From Nostoc sp. FACHB-892 (GTDB lineage: Bacteria > Cyanobacteriota > Cyanobacteriia > Cyanobacteriales > Nostocaceae): DNA of 64,000 bases. The notes under the pieces are model-generated. The model did not search any database, was not told where the DNA came from, and worked only from the letters and a program-made list of their open reading frames with translations. The stretch is from assembly GCF_014698795.1 (NCBI RefSeq), contig NZ_JACJTR010000035.1:1-64000 (forward strand), in the 5' to 3' direction. The translations under genes and the position numbers were made by a program. Position 1 is the stretch's first letter; every line of letters starts with the position of its first letter. This document shows, piece by piece, positions 27,720-36,941 of this stretch.

Positions 27720-29240
27720 ATGATTAACAAGGTTACAGTTTTTAGTACTGAATCGCAATTCCAGCCTCCTACTCACTCCTCCCTTAACCAAACAGGACAG
27801 GAGTCACCAAAAGTACTTTTTACGGTAAAAGTTACTTTTGAACTAGCCCTAGCTGTAGTAAATAAGTTAGTATTTGCCAAAAAAGGTAGATATCTATCCG
27901 AGGCTGAAATCCTTGTTATAAAGGGAGCGTGGGATGACAATGACTATGAAGAAATAGCAAGTAACTCATCTTACAGTCCTAACTACTTAAAAGGTGGCAT
28001 AGCCCGTCGATTGTGGGATATGCTTTCTGAAACTATTGGAAATGGCGAACGGGTTGGCAAAAAGAATCTGCGTGATTTTTTGGAACAAGTTACTGAAGAA
28101 TATTATGCTCAATCTGCGTCAAAAGAGGAGCCGAACTTCCCTGCCAACGACTTAATACAAGTTCTGGGAGGACAACTACCTGATGTGTCTAGTTTTTACG
28201 GACGAGTAAAGGAACTAACTCTTTTAAAAGAATTAATAGCTAAACAGCGATGTATATCCTTGGTAGGAGTAGCAGGAATCGGTAAGACTGCATTAGCGGC
28301 AAAACTTCTAGCGGAAATTAGTGCAGAATCTCAACCTAGATTTGATTATTTGATTTGGAAATCAGTTGCTCATGCACCACTACTTCAGGATTTAGTAACC
28401 GAACTGTTAGATATAATTGAGCCTTTAGAAACACCCTCAAGCTCACCTAAGTATACTCAAGCAATGATTACAATGTTGCTGAAGCAGATGCAATCACGCC
28501 GTTGCTTGGTTGTGCTAGATGAATCTGAAGCGTTATTTCAGACAAAAAATTTAGAGCAACGACTAGATTACAGACTATTTTTTCGCCGTTTAGTAGAAGA
28601 ACAGCATCAAAGCTGTTTGCTCTTGACTAATCGAATTCTGCTTGATGAGCTGAATGATCTGATAGTAGCGAAGCGACCTCTTCGATTTTTTAGAATTGAA
28701 GGTTTAGATGAAGATGCGGCAATGCAGTTTTTGTCTGAAAAAGGATTGACTGACACAGAAAAGTGCCATCAATTAATTCAAACTTATCGTGGTAATCCTT
28801 CGGAACTAGAGGCAGTAATTGAGAGAATTAATCACTTTTTTTCTGGCAGTACACAAGTATTTTTTCAAAACCCAACAACTCTTGTCAGTAGTAAGTTTGA
28901 AGCAATGCTTAATCATGTTTTTGGTCACGTATTGACAGAAATTGAGCGAAAAATTCTGATTTACACAGCAGAGGAGATAGTTTCAACTACAGAATTTATT
29001 AGCTTTGCCAAGTTATTAAGTGATATCAGGCAGAGACAGAAAGCGTCTGTGTCAACTTTAGAGTTGATTAAAGCACTAGAAAATCTGGAAAAACAATCAT
29101 TGATTGAAAGCAGTAAAAATCCAGTTACTAAAGAAATTAGTTTTACTCTCCAGCCAGTAATTAAAAAGTATATCTTAACCGATCCACAAGGATTGGTGCG
29201 TGTATCCAATGCTTTGCCAAATTTAGCGGTCGCATCTTAA
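27720..29240 (+). CDS. NB-ARC/STAND ATPase with vMAP-type N-domain
   Basis: A 506-residue signal-transducing ATPase. The N-terminal helical domain (about 30-130: LSEAEILVIKGAWDDNDYEE and SPNYLKGGIARRLWDML) is the HTH-like domain found at the start of many cyanobacterial NB-ARC and vWA-MoxR-associated proteins. The ATPase shows FYGRVKEL, Walker A GVAGIGKTAL, Walker B CLVVLDESE and a sensor LLTNR. Most relatives carry WD40 or TPR repeats after the ATPase; here the protein ends after a winged-helix-like part, so it is a short form. The ATG at 27720 is preferred over 27690, which lies in a hairpin. Such proteins can work in stress signalling or phage defence. Confidence 0.85.
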   Translation: MINKVTVFSTESQFQPPTHSSLNQTGQESPKVLFTVKVTFELALAVVNKLVFAKKGRYLSEAEILVIKGAWDDNDYEEIASNSSYSPNYLKGGIARRLWDMLSETIGNGERVGKKNLRDFLEQVTEEYYAQSASKEEPNFPANDLIQVLGGQLPDVSSFYGRVKELTLLKELIAKQRCISLVGVAGIGKTALAAKLLAEISAESQPRFDYLIWKSVAHAPLLQDLVTELLDIIEPLETPSSSPKYTQAMITMLLKQMQSRRCLVVLDESEALFQTKNLEQRLDYRLFFRRLVEEQHQSCLLLTNRILLDELNDLIVAKRPLRFFRIEGLDEDAAMQFLSEKGLTDTEKCHQLIQTYRGNPSELEAVIERINHFFSGSTQVFFQNPTTLVSSKFEAMLNHVFGHVLTEIERKILIYTAEEIVSTTEFISFAKLLSDIRQRQKASVSTLELIKALENLEKQSLIESSKNPVTKEISFTLQPVIKKYILTDPQGLVRVSNALPNLAVAS

Positions 29241-29778
29241 GCAAAAGCTTTTCATAATATTGCAGGGTAATCTACCCTACACAGAGGTGCTACCAACCCT
29301 CGATTACCCCTAAAAGAATCCTTAAAAAACGTGGAGGTCAAAAGCAAAAATCAAAACAACTTTAAACACAGAGGGCATTGTAAGATCAGAACGAACAAAA
29401 GATGGAGGTAAATATAGAGGAACACAAAATTTAAAGGACAAAACGTACTTAAGAAGTAACGCTTTGTCCAAGGAGCAAAAAACTAAATAACTCCAGAGCG
29501 GGGTTATCTCACAAAAACCAAAGCGGTGGTAGTTAAAGTTTGGCGACTTGATTCCACTAACTGGTCAAAAGAGATTAAGTCCACGCTGCTTCTTGTATTA
29601 TACGAGAAACCACACGAAAAGTACCAGTTTCGTGTGGCAGTTTTTGCTGTTGAAATTCCTCAAAGGGGCGATACATTAAGTTTGATTAAGAAAAAACCCG
29701 AATTTCGTAGTTAAAAACCCTTAGCAGCGCAACAACCCCCTCTGAAGCTTGTAAACCGAGTTATCAGGGGAAAATATT
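29241..29778. other. Structured region before the replication genes
   Basis: Contains an 8-base inverted repeat GGGTAATC/GATTACCC (29265-29272 and 29302-29309), a lysine-rich open stretch without a start (about 29335-29490) and a terminator hairpin at 29610. Because it lies directly before the Rep operon it is a candidate for the plasmid origin, but I see no clear iteron array. Confidence 0.35.
29610..29650 (+). terminator. Terminator hairpin upstream of rep operon
   Basis: A perfect 10-base stem CCACACGAAA (29610-29619) / TTTCGTGTGG (29628-29637), 8-base loop, then CAGTTTTTG. It could end transcription coming from the NB-ARC side or act as an attenuator for the replication genes. Confidence 0.6.
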
Positions 29779-29955
29779 GTGATAAATAAAGAACGCCCCA
29801 AGAGCGCAGTAGTAGAGCGCATGGGGTCGAGTGCAGCTTTCGCATGGCAATTTTGTGCTGTGACGAAGGGAAATTTTCGGAATATCCAGGCTAGAGCAAG
29901 GGTTTCGCAGCTTGAAAGAGTTCTCTCTAAGGAATTCCGAGGGGAGAACCGATGA
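29779..29955 (+). CDS. 58-residue protein coupled to Rep
   Basis: GTG start with AGGGGA 7 bases upstream. The product begins MINKERPKSAVVERMGSSAA and has a basic helical part, NFRNIQARARVSQLERVLSK. Its TGA overlaps the ATG of the Rep gene (ATGA at 29952-29955), a sign of translational coupling. Coding character, a good ribosome binding site and the overlap support a real gene. A role in copy control (leader peptide type) or in assisting Rep is an inference. Confidence 0.6.
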   Translation: MINKERPKSAVVERMGSSAAFAWQFCAVTKGNFRNIQARARVSQLERVLSKEFRGENR

Positions 29956-32900
29956 ACCATACCCCTAAGAAAACGGGGGAAAGGTTAAAGGGAAAAGGGA
30001 AAAGGGATGGGGAAGAGTTAACAAATTCTTCCTCCCCTTCCCCTTTGCCCCTTACCCTTGACCCAGGCGCAGCCTCTCCAACTGAATATCCAAACAATCT
30101 CACGGCAGCGGAATACCATGAGTTGTTAGCTGGTAGCGCCATTCATCCGGCGCTGATTAAGCCCAACTTCTTCCATGTAGAGGGAGAATCAGTTTATGAT
30201 TTCCTGTTCATATCTGATAAAATCCCACGCAAGAATGCGGGTCGGGTCACGGATGGATACATAAAAATGTATCAGCACCTATTACTAGGTGGGACGTGGA
30301 TTCAGTCACTTGACCCATTCAAAAACTGGCAACCGATGGAATGGGGAAGAATTAAGCCCAACTTCCCGCGCTTTGATTGGCAAACAGGTAAACCAGTCAA
30401 ATACGAGTCACCGCCCAAAACCCCCAACCGCGTTACCTACTTTGATGTCGCTAACCCCATCTGGGACAAAGTTGCAAAGCGTTATTTAATTAAGCGCTAT
30501 CATTCGCTTTTAGCATTGCGCTTGCTGGATCAACTCAATCCACTAATATTTTGGGAGTGGGTGAAACAGCATCCAGAGATTCCGATAATATTATGCGAAG
30601 GGGAGAAGAAAGCCGCTTGCTTGCTGAGTCTGGGGTTTGTAGCGATCGCACTTCCGGGAATTTGGAACGGGCGCGTGGGCAAACAAGATTTTGATGAACG
30701 GTTGCATCCTGACTTAGTACCAATGACTCAGGCGGGGCGCAAGTTCATTATATTATTTGATTACGAAACAAAAGCTAAAACCAGGTGGTCGGTGTTTCAA
30801 GCCACTGTCCGCACTGCAAAAGCAATCTTAGCTGCTGGTTGTGAATGTGAAGTTGCATTACTGCCGGGGCCAGAAAAAGGCGTTGATGATTTTGTGGTTG
30901 GTCGCGGTGAAGATGCCAATGCCCTGTTGACTGCAATCATCGATGATGCCAAATCACTTGCCGATTACCAACGCTCGTATCGGGCTAAAAAATGGGGACT
31001 AAGCAAATATAAACCAGATGTCACTATTAATATCAAGTATCTCTCTGAGGCTTTGTGCATTCCTGAACTTGAAGAAAAATGCTTGAGAGTGCCTGAGCTT
31101 TATGAGCTTGAAAAGGAACAACTTTTCACGCCATCTATAAAAGGACATCCTCCAAACAAGGAGTCTACCGATTCTGGCGGAGTTGATTCAGACAAATCGA
31201 AGAAATCCCCTACCTTCAATTTCCCAAAATCAGGACTAGTCGTACTCTGGAGCGACATGGGTACAGGCAAAACTGAACTTATGCGCTGGTGGCGTGACCA
31301 AAACCCCGATGCCAGATTTCTCAACAATGGGCATCGCGTAAATTTGTTGAAAAATCTTGCCGAACGCTTGCGGACGGCGATGTACTCCGACTTGGGTTAC
31401 ACAGGTTTAGCCCAGGCTCAAGCTCTTAGTATTACTATCGACAGCTTGCACAAACTCAATACTCAGTCTCTCACCTACGGCTGCATATTTATAGATGAAG
31501 CCTGCCAATACCTTACCCACCTACTGCACAGTAATACTTGCAAACAGCACCGTGCAGCAATACTAGAAGTACTGGAATATATAGTATACAATGCGCCACT
31601 GGTCGTCATCGCTGATGCACACATGGATGACCTGACGGTAGACTTCTTTCTTGCAATGCGACCACTCGGTGAAGTCCCCTACATTATCAAAAACGAGTGG
31701 CGGAACGGTTCACGCACAATTTATTGGTATGAGGGGGATAATTCAAGCGCCCTAGTCGCCCAAATCTCGGCAGCGCTGATGCTTGGTGAGAAAGTCATGG
31801 TTGCAAGTGATTCTAAGCGTTTTATCAAAAAACTCGACAAATCCTTTACTATCAAATACGAAGAATCTAACTCCGAAAAATCACGTATACCACAAAAATG
31901 GCGCATTTGGTCGGTTCATTCCGATAATTCTGGCAGTGATGAGAATGTCGCTTTCATCAAAGATATCACCAACGCCGTCAAAAACTTTGATGCCTTGTTC
32001 ACTTCCCCTAGCCTGGGGACTGGTGTCGATATTTCTGAGTATCATTTTGATTTAGTGTTCGGTGTCTTTCACGGCGTAAGCCAGACAGCTACTGAGTGTG
32101 CCCAGCAACTGTACCGTTATCGTCCAAAAGTCCCGTTTCATATTTGGGTGGCCCCGCGTCCTCCCTTTGGTTACAAGGATACAAACGCATCCAAGATTAA
32201 AGAGCGCTTGCTCCAAACCAATGAAATGACCGCTTTTCTGTTGCGAATTGACAGAGAAACGGGTAAGCGGGGAGCGGAGAAAGATTGGGCCTTAGATGCC
32301 TATTGTCAAATTATGGCTAACCGCCACTATTCTCTCAATAATCTGCGTGATGATCTGCGATCGCTTCTCACAGAAATGGGCAATACATTTATATGTGTGG
32401 GCAGTGATTCAGATCCTCAATCCCTTGAAAGTCTAAAAGCGGCAGCACAAGCTTTGGATAGTGCCCACAATTCGGCTGTTGCCAAGGCTAAGAATATTAC
32501 TTTGAGCGAGTACCGTGCCCGTCAGAGCAAAGATTACCTTGACCCTAATGAAATTTTTGAATGTGAAAAATTCCGCATTTCTGATTCTTACGGCATCGAA
32601 GTAACCGAATCACTCGTAGAAATGGATAAAGGTGGTCGCTTAATAAGAGCAATTGCTGGACTTGAGGCAATTTTAGCCCCGCCCGAAGAATCGTTTACTG
32701 ACCCCAAAACTGGGCAAACTTATCCTACCCCACCAACAATTGTCACCCAAAAAGACCGCACCGAGCGGGACAATTTACCTTTGTGCATCGACTGGGGCAA
32801 TTACTCGGCACGGTGGCTGGCTAGATTTAACCTGGGGCTGCATCAGATTCTCTTAAGTTTAGTGAGGGGTGAAGAATTTACTGCCTCGGATACCACCTTA

Positions 32901-33515
32901 CTCAAGATGAGGGAGATCGCTATACATTGTGCTGCTCACGTTAAAGCAATTCTTGGGTTTACTATTCCCAGTGACTGTAAGCCTATTTGGTTGCTGGGCA
33001 CAATGGTAGAGCAGCTGGGGCTAAAACTGACCTTCCGTAAGCAGGGTAAACGGGGTCAACAGGTGAAACTTTTCTCTTTAGATAAAGAGCAATTGGAATT
33101 TGCAATGCATGTAATTGCTCATCGTGAAACGAAGCGTAATCAAAAAGAAAACCGAACCTATTATGCTGCCGAAACCCCTGCTGCGTATAATGTAAACCCC
33201 AATCAGCAGGCCGTATCCACACCCCCCCTTGATGCTATAGGGAACTCCCATTGCCAAGGGGAGGATACTACCGAATTTGAGTCGCCTCCGACCGATCGCA
33301 CTACCCTACTTCATTGCGTGGAAATGCTACGCTCTGGTATCAAGCAGGGGGTGGAGGCGATTAAGGGCATCCTTAAGCGATGGGTTGAGGATTTGCGCTG
33401 GGAGACGGTGTTGGAGTTGGAGACGGTCGCGGCAAATGAGCTGCGACTTGTGGAATCTCAAGTTCCTGAATTTTATGCCTTGCTGAATGAAGAGGTGTTG
33501 CCTATCGAGGCGTGA
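29952..33515 (+). CDS. Plasmid replication protein, CyRepA1-like
   Basis: A 1187-residue primase-helicase type Rep. A DUF3854 region (about 45-345) includes HELLAGSAIHP, SDKIPRKNAGRVTD and the Toprim-like LCEGEKKAACLL with FIILFDYETK. A superfamily helicase follows, with Walker A LWSDMGTGKTEL (433-441), IDEACQYL as the Walker B region and later TSPSLGTGVDIS and ATECAQQLYRYR motifs. This layout is that of cyanobacterial CyRepA1-family replication proteins. Residues about 8-40 (GERLKGKGKRDGEE...) are coded by a purine/pyrimidine inverted repeat and look like an insertion; the conserved part starts near 45. It is coupled to the small gene upstream. Confidence 0.85.
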   Translation: MNHTPKKTGERLKGKGKRDGEELTNSSSPSPLPLTLDPGAASPTEYPNNLTAAEYHELLAGSAIHPALIKPNFFHVEGESVYDFLFISDKIPRKNAGRVTDGYIKMYQHLLLGGTWIQSLDPFKNWQPMEWGRIKPNFPRFDWQTGKPVKYESPPKTPNRVTYFDVANPIWDKVAKRYLIKRYHSLLALRLLDQLNPLIFWEWVKQHPEIPIILCEGEKKAACLLSLGFVAIALPGIWNGRVGKQDFDERLHPDLVPMTQAGRKFIILFDYETKAKTRWSVFQATVRTAKAILAAGCECEVALLPGPEKGVDDFVVGRGEDANALLTAIIDDAKSLADYQRSYRAKKWGLSKYKPDVTINIKYLSEALCIPELEEKCLRVPELYELEKEQLFTPSIKGHPPNKESTDSGGVDSDKSKKSPTFNFPKSGLVVLWSDMGTGKTELMRWWRDQNPDARFLNNGHRVNLLKNLAERLRTAMYSDLGYTGLAQAQALSITIDSLHKLNTQSLTYGCIFIDEACQYLTHLLHSNTCKQHRAAILEVLEYIVYNAPLVVIADAHMDDLTVDFFLAMRPLGEVPYIIKNEWRNGSRTIYWYEGDNSSALVAQISAALMLGEKVMVASDSKRFIKKLDKSFTIKYEESNSEKSRIPQKWRIWSVHSDNSGSDENVAFIKDITNAVKNFDALFTSPSLGTGVDISEYHFDLVFGVFHGVSQTATECAQQLYRYRPKVPFHIWVAPRPPFGYKDTNASKIKERLLQTNEMTAFLLRIDRETGKRGAEKDWALDAYCQIMANRHYSLNNLRDDLRSLLTEMGNTFICVGSDSDPQSLESLKAAAQALDSAHNSAVAKAKNITLSEYRARQSKDYLDPNEIFECEKFRISDSYGIEVTESLVEMDKGGRLIRAIAGLEAILAPPEESFTDPKTGQTYPTPPTIVTQKDRTERDNLPLCIDWGNYSARWLARFNLGLHQILLSLVRGEEFTASDTTLLKMREIAIHCAAHVKAILGFTIPSDCKPIWLLGTMVEQLGLKLTFRKQGKRGQQVKLFSLDKEQLEFAMHVIAHRETKRNQKENRTYYAAETPAAYNVNPNQQAVSTPPLDAIGNSHCQGEDTTEFESPPTDRTTLLHCVEMLRSGIKQGVEAIKGILKRWVEDLRWETVLELETVAANELRLVESQVPEFYALLNEEVLPIEA
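29973..30064. repeat. Inverted repeat inside the Rep N-terminus
   Basis: A purine-rich arm (GGTTAAAGGGAAAAGGGAAA...) is followed by a complementary pyrimidine-rich arm (CTCCCCTTCCCCTTTGCCCC...) separated by ATTC-rich loop bases. The same type of element lies between genes at 62990-63100. It is kept in frame in the Rep gene. Confidence 0.65.
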
Positions 33516-33567
33516 TTTCATGAACTAACTAATATTATTGGTGTTCCCGCTCAAGGGTTTTGTCCGG

Positions 33568-33582
33568 GCGGCTGTCAGCCGC
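33568..33582. other. Hairpin after rep
   Basis: GCGGCT-GTC-AGCCGC, a perfect 6-base stem 53 bases after the Rep stop. No T-run follows. It could be a weak terminator or an origin element. The rest of the gap 33516-34000 holds the inverted repeat at 33716 and no gene. Confidence 0.4.
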
Positions 33583-33715
33583 TCATTCTCCAAGGTTAGC
33601 GAATGTATACACAAGTCTGGGGCAAAAATCAACAGAAAATCGTTCTGGTATCGACTGGGGGGATGGTAATAGAGGTATCCTCTGACCAACGACAAATGTA
33701 TGGTTTCACGCCCTA

Positions 33716-33743
33716 AGATCCGAAAACTAATGTTATCGGATCT
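33716..33743. other. dif-like inverted repeat upstream of second recombinase
   Basis: AGATCCGAAAAC (33716-33727) and GTTATCGGATCT (33732-33743) are inverted copies with 11 of 12 matches and a 4-base centre. It lies about 260 bases upstream of the second tyrosine recombinase gene, a placement like that of the site at 80-112. It may be a recombination site for dimer resolution; a regulatory palindrome is an alternative. Confidence 0.4.
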
Positions 33744-34000
33744 ATCTAGGAACGGTCGTTTTGGGTCATATTGAGGCAGTTTTTATATAGGGGAGGTGAG
33801 TTCTTTTATTTACAGAGGTAAACGTATTAACACGATGAACTGGTTAACTCAAGGATTTAGGCGTGAATTCACGTCTAAGAAATTTTAGTAAATGTTGCTC
33901 CCCTGGAATCGATAATTGAAAAAGGGACACACCATTCGGAACAATCTTTTTTTGTGTAAGAGGCTGATTGGATTTTATGTAGGAACCGAACTAACTCTCG

Positions 34001-34912
34001 ATGCTAACACCAGGGGCAGAAAACTCGGTGCAGAGGATGGCAGATGTTACCAACACTGCCCAAATAGTGGAGCTGTGGAAGAGTAGCAAGCGATCGCCTT
34101 CAACCCGGCGTTCTTATGAGACAGATATCCGTTATTTCATTGCCTTTGTGCTAGGTATAAGCCCAAAACTTGTACAGTTGAATGATTTGGACTTGCGAAC
34201 AGTAACAATGAACGACGTTCTAGCGTTCGCTGATTATCTGGAAACTAAGGAATATGAGAACTCCACCCGCGCCAGAAAACTTGCGGCGATCAAAAGTCTG
34301 CTGCGGTTCGCTCTGAAAGTGGAATGGACAAAATTCAATGTCGCCGCCGAAGTACCGTTACCCGAACCCAAGGATAAGTTAGCCGAACGCCTTCTAAGTG
34401 AGTTAGAGGTGATGACAATGATTGCCCTGACCCCAAAGGGTCGCGATCGGCTAGTAATCCAACTGCTTTATTATACTGGTGCTAGGGTGAGTGAGATTGC
34501 TGTTTTAACCTGGCGCTCGGTACAACCAGGGCGCGATGGCAACGGACAAGTTACACTCTACGGCAAGGGGCAGAAAACCAGAACCGTGGTAATCCCCAAA
34601 AGCATTTATCAGGAATTGCTGGCACAAAGAACCAATAATAGTCCCGACGCACCCGTGTTTGTTAGCCGCCAGGGTGGTGCTGTAGGTGAGCGGCGAATCC
34701 GTAAGATTGTTGCAGAATCTGCAAAAAGAGCAGGGATTTCTGGTAATGTGTCGCCACACTGGCTGAGGCACTCTCATGCAACACATAGTTTAGACCGGGG
34801 GGCACCTGTGCAGCTGCTGCAAGCAACCTTGGGACATTCATCGCTGAACCAAACTAGCCGTTACACCCACGCTCGTCCCAATGATAGCACCGGGCTTTAT
34901 TTACCAAAGTAA
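34001..34912 (+). CDS. Tyrosine recombinase (phage integrase family)
   Basis: A 303-residue recombinase with the N-terminal core-binding domain (about 25-115: SPSTRRSYETDIRYFIAFVL) and the catalytic domain with TGARVSEI (Arg), GKGQKTR (Lys), HWLRHSHATH (His-x-x-Arg), GHSSLNQTSRYTH (second His and Tyr). All catalytic residues are present. The size fits XerC/D-like enzymes. A start at 34037 (MADVTN) is also possible. It follows the Rep gene by about 485 bases, a place where plasmids often keep a dimer resolvase. It is only distantly similar to the recombinase encoded at 263. Confidence 0.92.
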   Translation: MLTPGAENSVQRMADVTNTAQIVELWKSSKRSPSTRRSYETDIRYFIAFVLGISPKLVQLNDLDLRTVTMNDVLAFADYLETKEYENSTRARKLAAIKSLLRFALKVEWTKFNVAAEVPLPEPKDKLAERLLSELEVMTMIALTPKGRDRLVIQLLYYTGARVSEIAVLTWRSVQPGRDGNGQVTLYGKGQKTRTVVIPKSIYQELLAQRTNNSPDAPVFVSRQGGAVGERRIRKIVAESAKRAGISGNVSPHWLRHSHATHSLDRGAPVQLLQATLGHSSLNQTSRYTHARPNDSTGLYLPK

Positions 34913-35553
34913 AGTTGTTGTTGGTGTTCGGTAAGCTCAATTTTAATGCGATCGCTTCATCTTCAGGCAAGTCAATTTTCCCGATTTGGGTGGTAAGGCA
35001 CTTACCCGCTCATAAAGATACGAAAGTACGATCCAGATCCACGCCACACAACGAGCAATTAAGAACAAGGCTGGTATCTTTTTTTTGTAGTTCCCCCTAA
35101 AAATACACCTCTAAAATAAAAAACTAAAAATAGGTGAAAAAAATAAACTAATAATGACTTTATAGTTAATAAGTGATGCATTAGGTCAAAGAGCATACTC
35201 ATAGCATTTAAATACACAAATATTACAGGTGTAGGTTTGGGTTAAAGAAAAGGGGCAAAGGTGCTTATTTTAAAGAACTTGTACAAAATTCTTCCCTGCT
35301 TCTGTTGCTTTCATACCAAATCAAGCTTATCGGAATAGCCCGCTATTTAATCGCTATCACGCCATAAAACTATAGAGTCATTTTCAGTTTATTTTTTGAG
35401 AGTGGTTTGATTCCTCTATAAAAAATTCTTTAAAAAACGGACGGGTAAAACTTGCTCCCCAAAAACTCAAACTTTTCTCAGATTGATTCCGAACTTGTCC
35501 TGAATCAATTTTCAGGGTGAGGGAGATCCAAATAATAAAATGCTATGAGCCTA
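34913..35553. other. Gene-poor AT-rich region
   Basis: No intact gene. The minus strand between about 34910 and 35010 reads KCLTTQIGKIDLPEDEAIAL, protein-like but cut by stops, so perhaps a remnant. The rest is AT-rich with poly-A and poly-T tracts. Confidence 0.35.
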
Positions 35554-35603
35554 GCTTTCGCCCCGAACGCGAGTGCGTCTCCCTTTGGGAGAAGGGCGAA
35601 AGC
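35554..35603. repeat. Hairpin-type dispersed repeat
   Basis: Perfect 10-base ends GCTTTCGCCC / GGGCGAAAGC bracket CGAACGCGAGTGCGTCTCCC, a 50-base element related to the other short dispersed repeats. A further piece (AGAGACGCTATGCGTAGCAA) lies at about 35671-35708. Confidence 0.75.
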
Positions 35604-35844
35604 GCCTAATTATTTAAAACTGACAACTAATTCTTTAATGGACACCAGGGCTTAAAAGCAGGGGCAACTTTTAGAGACGCTATGCGTAGCAAGATCCCCG
35701 TAGGGGTACAGACTTACTGTACTGGATGCAATTATTGCTTTCTTACTCAGCAATCTAACTAGGTACTCAGCACTGTTTCGATGAGCAAAAATTAGATAAA
35801 GCAATCCTGCAAGTGTTTAAGCCTGAGATAATTTTTGATCGCCA

Positions 35845-35991
35845 ATGATAGCCGTTGGCAGTAGCATCTCTTTACAAAAACCATCGCTTGAAGAATGCGC
35901 TGATACATTTGGCGATGATACTATCAAGGTAATTCATCATGATGAATTACACGATTTAATAAGCGTGGCCAGTCCAAGTTTACCTAGATGA
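35845..35991 (+). CDS. Possible 48-residue protein
   Basis: An ATG-started frame (MIAVGSSISLQKPSLEECAD ... LISVASPSLPR) that ends 3 bases before the GTG of the next gene. The composition looks protein-like, with an acidic helical part, but no ribosome binding site is visible. It could be a small coupled gene or the remnant of a longer one. Confidence 0.3.
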   Translation: MIAVGSSISLQKPSLEECADTFGDDTIKVIHHDELHDLISVASPSLPR

Positions 35992-35994
35992 TAC

Positions 35995-36696
35995 GTGAAC
36001 ATGAGCAATACAGGGCGTAAAAAAAAGCTGGCATCTTTCAACTGTGACCAAAGGAAGTGGGAGCAGTTTATCGCCTGTTGCAACTCGAAAGGCACAACAG
36101 CAACAGCCACGCTGCTCGAATTTATCGATCTCTACTTAGGCGATTCCCAAGATAAGATTGATACAAAAGGTGGTAACGATTTAGACGAACGCCTAGACTC
36201 AAAGATTAAGGCAAGTGTTGAGAAGTACTTAGTTACGAGTAACAATAGTAACAGCAGTCCAAGCAATGAAACGATAATAGCTATTTGCGAAAGACTTGAT
36301 AAGCTGGAGTCAGAGTTTTCAAATGAATCTAATAGCAACCAAACCACAGTAATTGATAATCTCGCCAATTTAGAACAAAAAATTGAAAAGATGACAGCCC
36401 AAATGACACAGTTGGCTGAGGCGATCATTAAAATTCAAGACTATCTCAACAACCAACAAAAGCGGGGCCAAAAATCGTACTACAACAATTCATCCTATTC
36501 TGGGCAAAGTCCGCGAATGCAACCGTTAACTGAAGAAGGTTTGGCCAAGAGGCTTGGTGTAAGTGAGGAAACTGTACGCAAGGAGCGAATTAATCTTCCC
36601 CCACCGCTTTTTGTAGCATGGTGTAAGAACAAGGATAGAGCGGGATTAGGATGGGAATTTAACCAAAATACGGGATTCTATCAGCCAGCAAGTTAG
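35995..36696 (+). CDS. DNA-binding protein: RHH-like N-end, coiled coil, HTH C-end
   Basis: A 233-residue protein. Residues 8-50 (KLASFNCDQRKWEQFIACCN and TATATLLEFIDLYLG) look like a ribbon-helix-helix or related plasmid DNA-binding fold. A coiled coil follows (about 85-150: IEKMTAQMTQLAEAIIKIQD). The C-terminus has a helix-turn-helix, LTEEGLAKRLGVSEETVRKE, that ends in a WCKNKDRAGLGWEF segment. Start at GTG 35995 or ATG 36001. It could be a partition, copy-control or relaxosome accessory factor. Confidence 0.7.
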   Translation: MNMSNTGRKKKLASFNCDQRKWEQFIACCNSKGTTATATLLEFIDLYLGDSQDKIDTKGGNDLDERLDSKIKASVEKYLVTSNNSNSSPSNETIIAICERLDKLESEFSNESNSNQTTVIDNLANLEQKIEKMTAQMTQLAEAIIKIQDYLNNQQKRGQKSYYNNSSYSGQSPRMQPLTEEGLAKRLGVSEETVRKERINLPPPLFVAWCKNKDRAGLGWEFNQNTGFYQPAS

Positions 36697-36706
36697 TATT
36701 TTATCG

Positions 36707-36852
36707 AAACAGAATACATGTGTCAGTCGCCAGAATACAGGAAAGGTATTTTGAACTTAATAGTGGATGAATCCAGGGCGTTTTTGCACCCCCACTAAAT
36801 CTTTTATTTAGTGGTCAAGAAGACAGTGGTGGGTCTGAATCCCCGACTGATA
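36707..36852. repeat. Interspersed repeat, copy A
   Basis: Shares AAACAGAATACATG, then GTCAGTCG-x-CAGAAT, a central CCCCCAC...TTTAGTGGTC and the end AGTG-x-TGG-x-TCTGAAT with copy B at 37986-38134, in the same orientation. A related copy lies at 59747-59868. It is followed by a short dispersed repeat at 36846-36902. Confidence 0.6.
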
Positions 36853-36902
36853 GCGAAGCGTTAGCGAGTCCGCGTTCGCGCAGCGTCTCGTAGAGAGCGT
36901 CT
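36846..36902. repeat. Short dispersed repeat
   Basis: Bases 36863-36901 are identical to 14311-14349 over 39 bases. It directly joins a TTCTGACTCCTGAATTC palindrome (36906-36940) at the end of the lipoprotein gene. Confidence 0.8.
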
Positions 36903-36941
36903 TAATTCTGACTCCTGAATTCAGAATAGCTGAATTCTTCT

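Noticed and set aside
29526..29714. 62-codon plus-strand frame
   Set aside because: It runs through a strong terminator hairpin and has no ribosome binding site.
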